From Hydrogenovibrio sp. JE_KL2 (GTDB lineage Bacteria; Pseudomonadota; Gammaproteobacteria; Thiomicrospirales; Thiomicrospiraceae): a stretch of 64,000 bases of DNA. The position numbers were made by a program, and so were the translations under genes. The notes under the pieces are model-generated. The model saw only the letters and a program-made list of their open reading frames with translations, was not told where the DNA came from and did no database searches. This document shows positions 53,524-61,605 of this stretch, in pieces. The stretch spans positions 744,001 through 808,000 of the forward strand of contig NZ_WBJR01000001.1 in assembly GCF_009296185.1 (NCBI RefSeq). The letters are read 5' to 3'. The stretch's first letter is position 1. The number at the start of each line of letters is the position of its first letter.

Positions 53524-53564
53524 TCAAAAAAAAGCCCAGATTCTAAATGTAGAATCTGGGCTTT
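53524..53564 (-). terminator. Rho-independent terminator of the pdh operon
   Basis: A perfect 15-bp stem (53531-53545 with 53550-53564; arm ends AAAGCCCAG and CTGGGCTTT) with an AATG loop, followed on the minus strand by a run of T. It lies about 120 bp after the lpd stop. Confidence 0.88.
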
Positions 53565-53612
53565 TTGAGACTTTGAGTGTTGCGAAATAAAACTTATCAG
53601 TTCAAGGCATGA

Positions 53613-53675
53613 AAATGTTGAGCATACTAGAAGTATGTGACCATTTTCATAACGCAGAAATGGCAAGTTTTAGAC
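53613..53675 (+). repeat. imperfect palindromic element, copy 2
   Basis: Begins AAATGTTGAGCATACTAGAAG and ends GTTTTAGAC. It folds as GAAAATG/CATTTTC around CATACT-AGA-AGTATG. Same strand as copy 1. Confidence 0.6.
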
Positions 53676-53686
53676 GTAACCCTAAA

Positions 53687-55468
53687 CTATTTTCTTTTCT
53701 TCGGTGGCATAAGGTCAGTAATCGTCCCCTCCGCCATTTCCGCTGCGAAACAGATGGTTTCGCTTAGCGTTGGATGCGGATGAATGGTTAGACCAATATC
53801 CTGCATATCTGCGCCCATTTCGATGGCAAGCATAGCTTCTGCTATCAACTCCCCAGCGTTAGGCCCGACAATACCACAACCTAGCAATCTGTGTGTTTTT
53901 GCACAGAACAGGGCTTTAGTCATGCCTTCATCTCTGCCTAAGCTTAGGCTTCGACCAGAAGCTGCCCAAGGGAAAGCACCTTTTTCGTAATCAATGCCTT
54001 CATCTTTAAGCTGTTGCTCGGTTTTACCCGCCCAAGCCACTTCTGGATCAGTGTAAGCAACAGATGGAATACCCATTGGCGTAAACGCGCTTGGCATACC
54101 CGAGATCACTTCTGCGGCAACCTTCCCTTCATGTACGGCTTTGTGCGCCAACATAGGTTGACCAACGATATCACCAATCGCGTAGATATGATCGACATTG
54201 GTTTTTTGACGTTCATCGACTTCAATGAAGCCCCAGTCGTTAACTGCAACGCCGGCTTTTTCGGCATCAATCAGTTTACCGTTAGGCACACGACCTACAG
54301 CAACCAAGATACGGTCAAAGGTATCGGTTTCTGGGCAATCTTTCCCTTCAAAAGTGACAACCAAGCCTTCTTTTTTGGCTTCAACGTTAGTGACTTTTGA
54401 TTTCAGGTAGATGTTCTCGTACTTCTTCTTGATCTTGTTCAGAAGTGGTTTAGAGATGTCTTTGTCCGCACCTGGAATAATGGTGTCGCCCAACTCAACC
54501 ACAGTGATGCTTGAACCAAGAGAATCGTAAACTTGCGCCATCTCTAGACCGATGATCCCGCCACCGATAACGAGCATACGTTTTGGTATTTCTTCCAACT
54601 CTAGTGCGTCAGTTGAGTCCATAACACGAGGATCATCATGTGGAATGAAAGGCAGTTTCACCACGCGAGAACCGGCAGCGATAATGGCTTTTTCAAAGGC
54701 GATGGTTTTGGTCGTGCCATCGGCAGCTTCTACGGTAACGGTATTAGCTGAGCTGAATTTTCCGTAGCCATGAACCACTTCAACTTTACGTGCTTTTGCA
54801 AGACCTGACAGCCCACCGGTCAATTTACCGATAACGCCATCTTTGAATTCGCGCATTTTATTGATGTCGATTTTAGGCTCGGCAAAAGTAATACCGTGTG
54901 CGCCCATTTCACGTGTTTCGTTCAACACGACAGACATGTGCAATAAGGCTTTTGAAGGAATACACCCTACGTTCAAGCACACACCACCGATGTTTTCATA
55001 ACGCTCGATCATGATGACTTTTTTGCCAAGATCGGCCGCACGGAATGCAGCAGTGTAACCACCTGGACCAGAACCCAACACCAAGACTTCACACTGCATA
55101 TCCGCAGGTGGAAGGTCAGCGGAAGAAACCGGAGTTGACGCTTCTTGCTTAGGCGTTTCAGGCGCTTTTTCTGGTGCAGCAGATGCCGCAACGCTTTGCT
55201 CAACGTTAGCGGCAACCGTATCGCTACTGGCGATTTCCATTTGACCGATAATCGACCCTTCGGAAACCTTATCCCCTACCGCTGCAGTGAAAGAGACAAT
55301 CTTACCGGCATAAGGTGCTGGGATTTCCATCGTCGCCTTGTCGGATTCCAAGGTAATCAAGGAATCATCTTGTGCGACTTCTTCACCTTCAGCGACCAAA
55401 ACTTCGATAACATCAACCGAAGCGAAATCACCAATATCAGGAATCGTGATGTCTACAACTTTACTCAT
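53687..55468 (-). CDS. lpd: dihydrolipoyl dehydrogenase with N-terminal lipoyl domain (E3)
   Basis: A 593-residue protein. Residues about 1-80 form a lipoyl domain with the lipoylation site ESDKATMEIPAP. An Ala/Pro/Glu-rich linker follows, then the flavoprotein core: VLVLGSGPGGYTAAFRAADLG, the redox-active disulfide GGVCLNVGCIPSKAL, an NAD site VIGGGIIGLEMAQVY, and the C-terminal catalytic base in HPHPTLSE. Last gene of the aceE-aceF-lpd operon, 13 bp after aceF. The lipoyl fusion is a known variant in several beta- and gammaproteobacteria. Confidence 0.95.
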   Translation of the reverse strand: MSKVVDITIPDIGDFASVDVIEVLVAEGEEVAQDDSLITLESDKATMEIPAPYAGKIVSFTAAVGDKVSEGSIIGQMEIASSDTVAANVEQSVAASAAPEKAPETPKQEASTPVSSADLPPADMQCEVLVLGSGPGGYTAAFRAADLGKKVIMIERYENIGGVCLNVGCIPSKALLHMSVVLNETREMGAHGITFAEPKIDINKMREFKDGVIGKLTGGLSGLAKARKVEVVHGYGKFSSANTVTVEAADGTTKTIAFEKAIIAAGSRVVKLPFIPHDDPRVMDSTDALELEEIPKRMLVIGGGIIGLEMAQVYDSLGSSITVVELGDTIIPGADKDISKPLLNKIKKKYENIYLKSKVTNVEAKKEGLVVTFEGKDCPETDTFDRILVAVGRVPNGKLIDAEKAGVAVNDWGFIEVDERQKTNVDHIYAIGDIVGQPMLAHKAVHEGKVAAEVISGMPSAFTPMGIPSVAYTDPEVAWAGKTEQQLKDEGIDYEKGAFPWAASGRSLSLGRDEGMTKALFCAKTHRLLGCGIVGPNAGELIAEAMLAIEMGADMQDIGLTIHPHPTLSETICFAAEMAEGTITDLMPPKKRK

Positions 55469-55481
55469 CTGTTACTCCCGA

Positions 55482-56819
55482 TTACATAATCAACTGACGT
55501 AAGTCAGATAGGTATTGGCTAACGGTTGTGGTGAAGCGTACGCCTTCGGCACCGTCAACAGCACGGTGATCGTAAGAAACGCTGAATGGCATCATCAAAC
55601 GTGGCTCGAACTCTTTACCGTTCCATACCGGTTGCATCTTAGCTTTTGACAAGCCCATGATAGCCACTTCCGGTGCATTGACGATAGGTGTGAACTGGGT
55701 TCCCCCGATACCGCCAAGACTTGAAATAGTGAAACAACCACCAGACATATCCGCCGGGCTCAACTTGCCGTCACGCGCTTTGGCGGAAAGCGCCATCAAG
55801 TCACGAGACAGGTCGTAAATACCTTTTTTATCAACGTCTTTCACGACAGGGACCACCAAACCGTTTGGCGTATCAACCGCAATACCGATGTTGTAATATT
55901 TTTTCTTGATGATGGATTGACCGTCAGGCGACAAAGACGCGTTGAAAGATGGGTAATCTTGCAAGGCTTTGACAACCGCTTTCATCACGAAAACCAATGG
56001 GGTTAGTTTGACGCCTTGCTTCTCGGCTGTGGCTTTCATGTCTTTACGGAATTGATCCATCTCGGTGATGTCACACTCGTCAAACTGTGTAACGTGAGGA
56101 ACGTTCAACCAGCTAGTGTGAAGGAACTTACCGGAAATCTTCTTGATGCGACCCAACTCTTCTGTTTCGGTTTCACCGAATTGCGAGAAGTCGATAAACG
56201 AAACTGGAGGAATACCCGCACCACCCGTTGCGCCAGCCGAAGCTGGTGCAGAACCTTGCATGACGGATTTGATGAAAGCTTCCACATCCGTTTGCATGAT
56301 GCGACCTTTTGGTCCAGACCCGGAAACTTGTGAAAGCTCTGCCCCTAGTTTTCTGGCAAACGCACGTACTGATGGCGAGGCATGGTATGCTGCGCCCATT
56401 TCTTGCGTATTGACAGGTTTGGCATTAGCAATGGCAACCGGACTTGGTTGCGCAGGTGCTGGCTCTGCTTTTGGCGCAGGCGCTGGTGTAGGTTCCGCAG
56501 CTTTTTCAGGGGCTTTCTCAGAAGTTTTATCTGCCGGAGCAGGTTTTGATTCTGCCACAGGGGCAGAAGCAGCTGCTTCGCCACTGACTTCGATATCCAG
56601 CACATAAGTGCCTTCAGAAACCTTATCGCCGACAGAAACGGAAACTTTGGTAACTTTACCGGAAAACGGAGATGGAATCTCCATGGTGGCTTTATCGGAT
56701 TCAAGCGTTAATAAAGAATCATCAACCGCAACGACATCGCCTTCCGAAACTAAAACTTCAATGACATCGACCGAATCGAAATCGCCGATATCAGGAATTT
56801 TGATTTGTTCAACTGACAT
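55482..56819 (-). CDS. aceF: pyruvate dehydrogenase E2, dihydrolipoyllysine acetyltransferase
   Basis: A 445-residue E2 with one N-terminal lipoyl domain (TLESDKATMEIPSP), an Ala/Pro-rich linker around residues 85-135, a peripheral-subunit binding domain (SPSVRAFARKLGAEL, GSGPKGRIMQTDV) and the catalytic domain ending with VSYDHRAVDGAEGVRF (HxxxDG). It transfers acetyl groups to CoA and forms the core of the complex. One lipoyl domain here plus one on E3 differs from the three of E. coli AceF. Confidence 0.95.
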   Translation of the reverse strand: MSVEQIKIPDIGDFDSVDVIEVLVSEGDVVAVDDSLLTLESDKATMEIPSPFSGKVTKVSVSVGDKVSEGTYVLDIEVSGEAAASAPVAESKPAPADKTSEKAPEKAAEPTPAPAPKAEPAPAQPSPVAIANAKPVNTQEMGAAYHASPSVRAFARKLGAELSQVSGSGPKGRIMQTDVEAFIKSVMQGSAPASAGATGGAGIPPVSFIDFSQFGETETEELGRIKKISGKFLHTSWLNVPHVTQFDECDITEMDQFRKDMKATAEKQGVKLTPLVFVMKAVVKALQDYPSFNASLSPDGQSIIKKKYYNIGIAVDTPNGLVVPVVKDVDKKGIYDLSRDLMALSAKARDGKLSPADMSGGCFTISSLGGIGGTQFTPIVNAPEVAIMGLSKAKMQPVWNGKEFEPRLMMPFSVSYDHRAVDGAEGVRFTTTVSQYLSDLRQLIM

Positions 56820-56854
56820 ACTTTGTGTCCTTTTTATTCATGCTATCACTATTG

Positions 56855-56881
56855 GGAGCCGTATCGATTGAATACGACTCC
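56855..56881 (-). other. intercistronic hairpin between aceE and aceF
   Basis: Inverted repeat GGAGCCGTAT/ATACGACTCC around CGATTGA, closing with one G-U wobble in the RNA. No T-run. It could set the ratio or stability of the two cistrons. Confidence 0.5.
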
Positions 56882-56900
56882 TAGCGCATCCCTCACGCCA

Positions 56901-59561
56901 TTAGGCGTGTGTTGGGAAAACCTTGTCTGCATCCAAGCCATATTTCTTAATGGCATCTGCAACGATTTCAGGTTTGATACTGCCTGCGTCGGCAAGAGCT
57001 TTTAGAGCTTCTACCACAACGTAGTGGCGATCTACTTCAAAGAACTTACGCAGTTGTTCACGCGTGTCAGAACGTCCGAAGCCGTCTGTACCAAGGACAT
57101 AGTAGTCACCTGGAACATATTGGCGGATACGCTCTGGATAGTCACGAATGTAGTCGGTAGCGACTACAAAAGGACCTTTAGCATCCTTAAGCACTTCTGT
57201 GACATAAGGAACTTTAGGTTTGTCGGTTGGGTGTAGTGTGTTCCAACGAGTCGTTTCGATACCGTCACGACGTAGTAGGTTGAAACTTGGTACACCCCAG
57301 ATGTCTGCTGCTACTTTCCAGTCTGCTTCCAGCATCTCTGCTGCGGCGATGACTTCACGGAAAATCGTACCAGACCCCATTAGTTGAACTTTCAACTTAT
57401 GTTTGGCTGTTGATTTCTTGAATGGGTAAATCCCTTTCAAGATACCTTCTTCTGCACCTTCTGGCATTGCCGGATGAACGTAGTTTTCGTTCATACCGGT
57501 AATGTAGTAGTAAACGTCTTCTTTGTTGTGCATCATGCGACGGATACCGTCACGAATGATGACTGCCATTTCATAGGCGAAAGTCGGATCGTAAGTTAAA
57601 CAGTTCGGTACATGGTCGAATTGAATCAGGTTATGGCCGTCTTGGTGCTGTAGACCTTCCCCTTCAAGGGTTGTACGACCAGCAGTACCACCAATCAAGA
57701 AACCTCTTGCACGGGAGTCACCTGCCGCCCAAGCCAAATCACCAATACGTTGGAAACCGAACATTGAGTAGTAGATGTAGAAAGGAATCATACTCACGCC
57801 GTAGTTGGCATAAGCAGTTGCCGCAGCAACCCAGTTCGCCATGGAACCGGCTTCGTTGATTCCTTCTTCGAATACTTGACCGTTAGCGGACTCTTTGTAC
57901 CACATCAATTGGTCTGAATCCATTGGCTGATAAAGCTGTCCAGCAGGATCGTAGATACCGACTTGACGGAACAAACCTTCCATACCGAAAGTACGTGCTT
58001 CGTCAGGAATGATTGGTACAACGCGTGGCCCTAATGCCTTATCACGCAACAGGATAGAGATGATACGAACGAATGCCATGGTAGTAGACATTTCACGATC
58101 ACCCGTACCATCGGTCAACATTTTGAATGCGTCCATATCTGGAACCGGTAAAGGCTCAGCGTCGTCATGACGTGCTGGCAGGCTTCCACCTAGCGCTTCA
58201 CGACGCTCTTTCATATAGCGCATGATGTCTGAGTTTTCTTCTGGACGGTAAAAAGGAATGTCTTTATCCAATGCTTCGTCGGAGATCGGTACAGAGAAAC
58301 GGTCACGGAAATATTTCAAACCGTCGATATCCAATTTCTTCTGTTGGTGAGCTGTGTTTGCCGCTTCACCGTATTGCCCCATACCGTAACCTTTGATGGT
58401 TTTGGCTAGGATAAGTGTTGGTTGACCTTTGGTTTCTGTCGCACGCTTGTAAGCGTTGTAAATCTTACGAGGCGAGTGACCACCGCGGCTTAGCTTGAAG
58501 ATTTCATCATCAGTCATGTCTTCAACCAAAGCACGTGTCTCTGGGTACTTACCGAAGAAATGTTCACGAACGAAAGCACCATCTTTGGCTTTGTAGGCTT
58601 GGTATTCGCCGTCAACGACTTCACCCATACGCTCGATCAGCTTACCGCTGGTATCTTTTTGTAATAGACGATCCCAACCTGAGCCCCAGATAACTTTGAT
58701 AACGTTCCAACCTGCACCACGGAAGACACCTTCTAGCTCTTGGATGATTTTGTCATTACCGCGAACAGGGCCGTCTAGACGTTGTAGGTTACAGTTGATA
58801 ACGAAAATTAGGTTGTCCAGTTTCTCACGTTTAGCCAACTGAATCGCACCACGTGATTCTGGTTCGTCCATCTCACCATCACCTAGGTAAGCCCAGACTT
58901 TACGACCTTCAGTTTTAGCCAAACCACGTGCATGCATGTATTTCATGAAACGTGCTTGGTAGATAGCCATCAAAGGCCCTAGACCCATCGATACGGTTGG
59001 GAACTGCCAGAAGTCAGACATCAACCACGGATGAGGATAAGAAGAAAGACCGTTACCGTCTACTTCTTGACGGAACTTGTGTAATTGGTCTTCATTTAGG
59101 CGGCCTTCCATAAAGGCACGTGAATACATTCCTGGCGCGGTATGACCTTGGAAAAAGACCATGTCAGCACCCAACTCATGCTTTGGACCTTTGAAGAAGT
59201 GGTTCATCCCCACTTCATAAAGCGTACAACTTGAGGCATAGGAAGCGATATGTCCACCCACACTGGTATATTTGTTTGCTCTTGCCACCATCGCCATCGC
59301 ATTCCAACGCAAAAGCGCTCTCATGCGTTTTTCAAGACTTAAGTCACCTGGATAGTTTTCTTGCTCTTCAGGGGCGATAGTATTGATATAAGGGGTGTTT
59401 GCAGAATAAGGAATATCAATTCCGTGGACGCGTGCTTTTTCGATTAAGCTCGCGATAAGGTGTTGAGCCTTGTCTGAACCTTCAAACTCAACAACTGCTT
59501 CTAATGCATCGATCCACTCTTGTGTTTCTTGTGGATCTTGGTCGATGAACATCTCGCTCAT
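56901..59561 (-). CDS. aceE: pyruvate dehydrogenase E1, homodimeric type
   Basis: An 886-residue thiamine-diphosphate enzyme of the E. coli AceE type. VGGHIASYASSCTLYEVGMNHFF, the TPP/Mg motif LGDGEMDEPESRGAIQLA... reaching INCNLQRLDGPVRGN, and a C-terminal GTDGFGRSDTREQLRKFFEVD block are evident. It decarboxylates pyruvate and loads acetyl groups on lipoyl lysines of E2. First gene of the pdh operon. Confidence 0.97.
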   Translation of the reverse strand: MSEMFIDQDPQETQEWIDALEAVVEFEGSDKAQHLIASLIEKARVHGIDIPYSANTPYINTIAPEEQENYPGDLSLEKRMRALLRWNAMAMVARANKYTSVGGHIASYASSCTLYEVGMNHFFKGPKHELGADMVFFQGHTAPGMYSRAFMEGRLNEDQLHKFRQEVDGNGLSSYPHPWLMSDFWQFPTVSMGLGPLMAIYQARFMKYMHARGLAKTEGRKVWAYLGDGEMDEPESRGAIQLAKREKLDNLIFVINCNLQRLDGPVRGNDKIIQELEGVFRGAGWNVIKVIWGSGWDRLLQKDTSGKLIERMGEVVDGEYQAYKAKDGAFVREHFFGKYPETRALVEDMTDDEIFKLSRGGHSPRKIYNAYKRATETKGQPTLILAKTIKGYGMGQYGEAANTAHQQKKLDIDGLKYFRDRFSVPISDEALDKDIPFYRPEENSDIMRYMKERREALGGSLPARHDDAEPLPVPDMDAFKMLTDGTGDREMSTTMAFVRIISILLRDKALGPRVVPIIPDEARTFGMEGLFRQVGIYDPAGQLYQPMDSDQLMWYKESANGQVFEEGINEAGSMANWVAAATAYANYGVSMIPFYIYYSMFGFQRIGDLAWAAGDSRARGFLIGGTAGRTTLEGEGLQHQDGHNLIQFDHVPNCLTYDPTFAYEMAVIIRDGIRRMMHNKEDVYYYITGMNENYVHPAMPEGAEEGILKGIYPFKKSTAKHKLKVQLMGSGTIFREVIAAAEMLEADWKVAADIWGVPSFNLLRRDGIETTRWNTLHPTDKPKVPYVTEVLKDAKGPFVVATDYIRDYPERIRQYVPGDYYVLGTDGFGRSDTREQLRKFFEVDRHYVVVEALKALADAGSIKPEIVADAIKKYGLDADKVFPTHA

Positions 59562-59891
59562 ATTTTATTAACCTCATTGGTTGGTATTGGTTTACCAGCT
59601 CACCATCCAACAGGGTAAGTCAGATGGTCACTCGGTCTGTGTAGTTCATACACAGAGCCGTCCAAAAAAACACCTTATTTTTCTGCTACTTAGTACTCAT
59701 AAGGCGCCGAAACCCCTGAAAAAAGACACAGGAATTCCTATCTAATTATTAAAACAGGTGGCAATAATAACACTTTTTACATGGGGGCGCTATTGATGAA
59801 AGCCCCCTAGAGTAGTTGCTGCGGTGATAGAAGGGAAAGTTTTTAATGAAGAGAATGGGTTAGCGTTGCTAAAAGAATCTTTTGAAAAAGA
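59562..59891. other. pdh operon leader and rppH 3' region
   Basis: 330 bp without a gene. It contains a hairpin TCTGTGTA/TACACAGA extended by CGG/CCG (59633-59660) in the aceE leader and a GGGGGC/GCCCCC hairpin (59783-59807) downstream of rppH. No T-run follows either. No promoter was assigned with confidence. Confidence 0.5.
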
Positions 59892-60404
59892 TTAACTCTC
59901 TGATTCCACAGGATTCTTTTCGTTCAACCAAAATTTTTGCAAGTGTTCTTCAAGCTCGGTCAAGGCCTGGTGATAAACCCCCTGTTTGAAATCGACGACA
60001 TTTTGCACGGGAAGCCAATACTCAACCCACTGCCACCCTTCGAACTCGGGTGTTTCATGACAATCGAGGTTAATCTTCGCCTCTTCACCGACCATACCCA
60101 GCAAAAACCAGATTTGTTTTTGTCCGATACAAACAGGATGACTGTAGTGGCGAATGAGATGCTTGGGAAGATCATAAGAAATCCAATCTTTAGTTCGCCC
60201 CAATATACGTACATCGGAAGGGTCAAGACCGACCTCTTCTTTCAGCTCACGAAAAACAGCTTGTTGCGGCGTTTCGTGCACACAAACACCACCCTGAGGA
60301 AATTGCCACGCATCCTGATTGACGCGTTTTCCCCAGAATAGCTTACCTTCCTTGTTTACGATAATGATGCCGACATTCTGCCGATAACCATCTTCATCAA
60401 TCAC
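59892..60404 (-). CDS. rppH: RNA 5'-pyrophosphohydrolase
   Basis: A 170-residue Nudix enzyme beginning MIDEDGYRQNVGIIIVN. The WQFPQGG motif is followed by a Nudix box (GGVCVHETPQQAVFRELKEEVGL, positions about 38-60) with intact catalytic glutamates REL..EE. It removes pyrophosphate from mRNA 5' ends to start decay. It is divergent from a HAD-IB gene, a neighbourhood common in gammaproteobacteria. Confidence 0.95.
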   Translation of the reverse strand: MIDEDGYRQNVGIIIVNKEGKLFWGKRVNQDAWQFPQGGVCVHETPQQAVFRELKEEVGLDPSDVRILGRTKDWISYDLPKHLIRHYSHPVCIGQKQIWFLLGMVGEEAKINLDCHETPEFEGWQWVEYWLPVQNVVDFKQGVYHQALTELEEHLQKFWLNEKNPVESES

Positions 60405-60622
60405 TTTTTACCTTGAAAACACTTAAATTTAATACTGATATTATGGCAGTAAAAGGCGGCAAGTTACAAATTTTTGCATTAAATATGCGTAAGGTTCTTC
60501 CTTACAACAGCCTCCTTTCTTTTTGCACTCACCTAATTCTTCATTGAGAATCTGCAATAACCCTGTGTTTTCGTTACAATAGGCCGCTATTTCAACTATT
60601 AATACTAAGATGATTTTTCGCT

Positions 60623-61276
60623 ATGGCTCTAGCAATTTTTGATTTGGACAATACCCTCATCAGTGGTGACAGTGATTACCTCTGGGGCAAGTTTTTGATT
60701 AAGCAAGGTTTAGTTGATGCCGAAAACTTTGAGCAACAAAATGATTTGTTTTATGAAGAATACAAAAAGGGGTCGTTGGACATCATGGCCTACCAACGTT
60801 TCTCACTTGCCCCTATCGCTAACCGCCCGATGGAAGAACTGAATGCTTGGCATCAACAATTCATGGCGGAGTTTATCCAGCCAATCTATCTGGACAAGGC
60901 ACAAGCTCTAGTCAACCAGCATAGAGAGAAAGGCGATACTTTACTGGTGATTACCGCCACCAACAGTTTTGTGACACGCCCTATCGCCAAGCTTTACGGC
61001 ATCGAGAATCTTTTGGGTACCGACCCTGAGATGAAAAATGGAACCTTCACAGGCGAGGTGGACGGTATTCCGACTTTCCAACATGGTAAGGTCGAGCGCC
61101 TAAATATGTGGTTGGCAGAGACCGGCGAAACCCTAGAAAACAGCTACTTCTATTCAGACTCCCATAATGACATTCCATTATTGGAAGAAGTCACTTTTCC
61201 AACGGTTGTTGATGCCGATGATCAACTTCTGGCTCACGCCCAGAAGAAAGGTTGGCCAAGCATCAGTTTGCGTTAA
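60623..61276 (+). CDS. HAD-IB family phosphatase
   Basis: A 217-residue HAD hydrolase with motif I LAIFDLDNTLISGDSDYLW, motif II VITATNSFVTRPIA, and motif III/IV FYSDSHNDIPLLEEV. The DNTLI...SD pattern and length place it in the subclass-IB (CicA/SerB-like) group. The substrate is unknown; phosphoserine-like or small phosphate esters are possible. Confidence 0.9.
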   Translation: MALAIFDLDNTLISGDSDYLWGKFLIKQGLVDAENFEQQNDLFYEEYKKGSLDIMAYQRFSLAPIANRPMEELNAWHQQFMAEFIQPIYLDKAQALVNQHREKGDTLLVITATNSFVTRPIAKLYGIENLLGTDPEMKNGTFTGEVDGIPTFQHGKVERLNMWLAETGETLENSYFYSDSHNDIPLLEEVTFPTVVDADDQLLAHAQKKGWPSISLR

Positions 61277-61305
61277 ACCGCAACGCAAACCTAAAGCAAA
61301 CATCC

Positions 61306-61324
61306 CCCCAACCTGGCAGATTTT
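61306..61324 (+). repeat. dispersed repeat copy
   Basis: CCCCAACCTGGCAGATTTT 29 bp downstream of the HAD-IB stop, before its terminator. Confidence 0.9.
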
Positions 61325-61364
61325 TACGCATGTTGCGTTGAATATTGGGTTAAACGCTAGGCAT

Positions 61365-61395
61365 AAAAAAACCGGAACATGTTCCGGTTTTTTAT
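61365..61395 (+). terminator. Rho-independent terminator after the HAD-IB gene
   Basis: Eleven-base-pair stem AAAACCGGAAC/GTTCCGGTTTT with an AT loop, followed by TTTATTT on the plus strand and preceded by A on the other. Confidence 0.88.
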
Positions 61396-61397
61396 TT

Positions 61398-61593
61398 GAG
61401 AGCTTTGCACGAGTGGGGCACGAGACACGAAGAACTCGACAACCGAAGGGATAAGTCGAGATGAAAATGAGATAAAATTTTTCTGAATTAGGCGGAAAAG
61501 GAAGCTAATAGCTAGCTATTGGCGAGTTTTTCAACAACATTCAGGGAAATTTTAGCCATTTTTGACCGTGCATCCATCTCGTGCAAAGCTCTC
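61398..61593. repeat. 16-bp perfect inverted repeat enclosing 164 bp
   Basis: GAGAGCTTTGCACGAG at 61398-61413 and its exact reverse complement at 61578-61593. The interior holds CTCGAC/GTCGAG (61435-61440 with 61455-61460) and a perfect 14-bp palindrome AATAGCTAGCTATT at 61507-61520. No open frame specific to it and no target duplication was seen. The right arm is 12 bp past the ffh stop. Confidence 0.7.
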
Positions 61594-61605
61594 TACAAAC
61601 AAGTG

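Larger units (their letters stand above)
53272..53686. other. intergenic region with two copies of a palindromic element and the lpd terminator
   Basis: 415 bp without a gene. It contains a copy of an imperfect repeat at 53415-53493 and a second at 53613-53675, flanking the lpd terminator hairpin at 53531-53564. The remainder is AT-rich leader of the DUF262 gene. Confidence 0.6.

Noticed and set aside
53424-53666. An 80-codon minus-strand frame upstream of the DUF262 gene
   Set aside because: It consists of the two palindromic repeat copies plus the lpd terminator read through; repeat structure explains it better than coding.
59581-59605. A PdhR-like site (TTGGT..ACCA) upstream of aceE
   Set aside because: The half-sites are spaced by two bases instead of three and the flanks do not match; not supported as a PdhR box.
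59783-59807. GGGGGC/GCCCCC hairpin as a definite rppH terminator
   Set aside because: No T-run follows on either strand and the stem is only six base pairs, so it is recorded only as part of the leader.
7680-61324. The 19-bp motif as a CRISPR repeat
   Set aside because: Copies are kilobases apart, in both orientations and without regular spacers or cas genes.
61398-61593. Target-site duplication for the inverted-repeat element
   Set aside because: Bases outside the two arms (TTT and TACA) do not match, so insertion by a standard transposase is not demonstrated.
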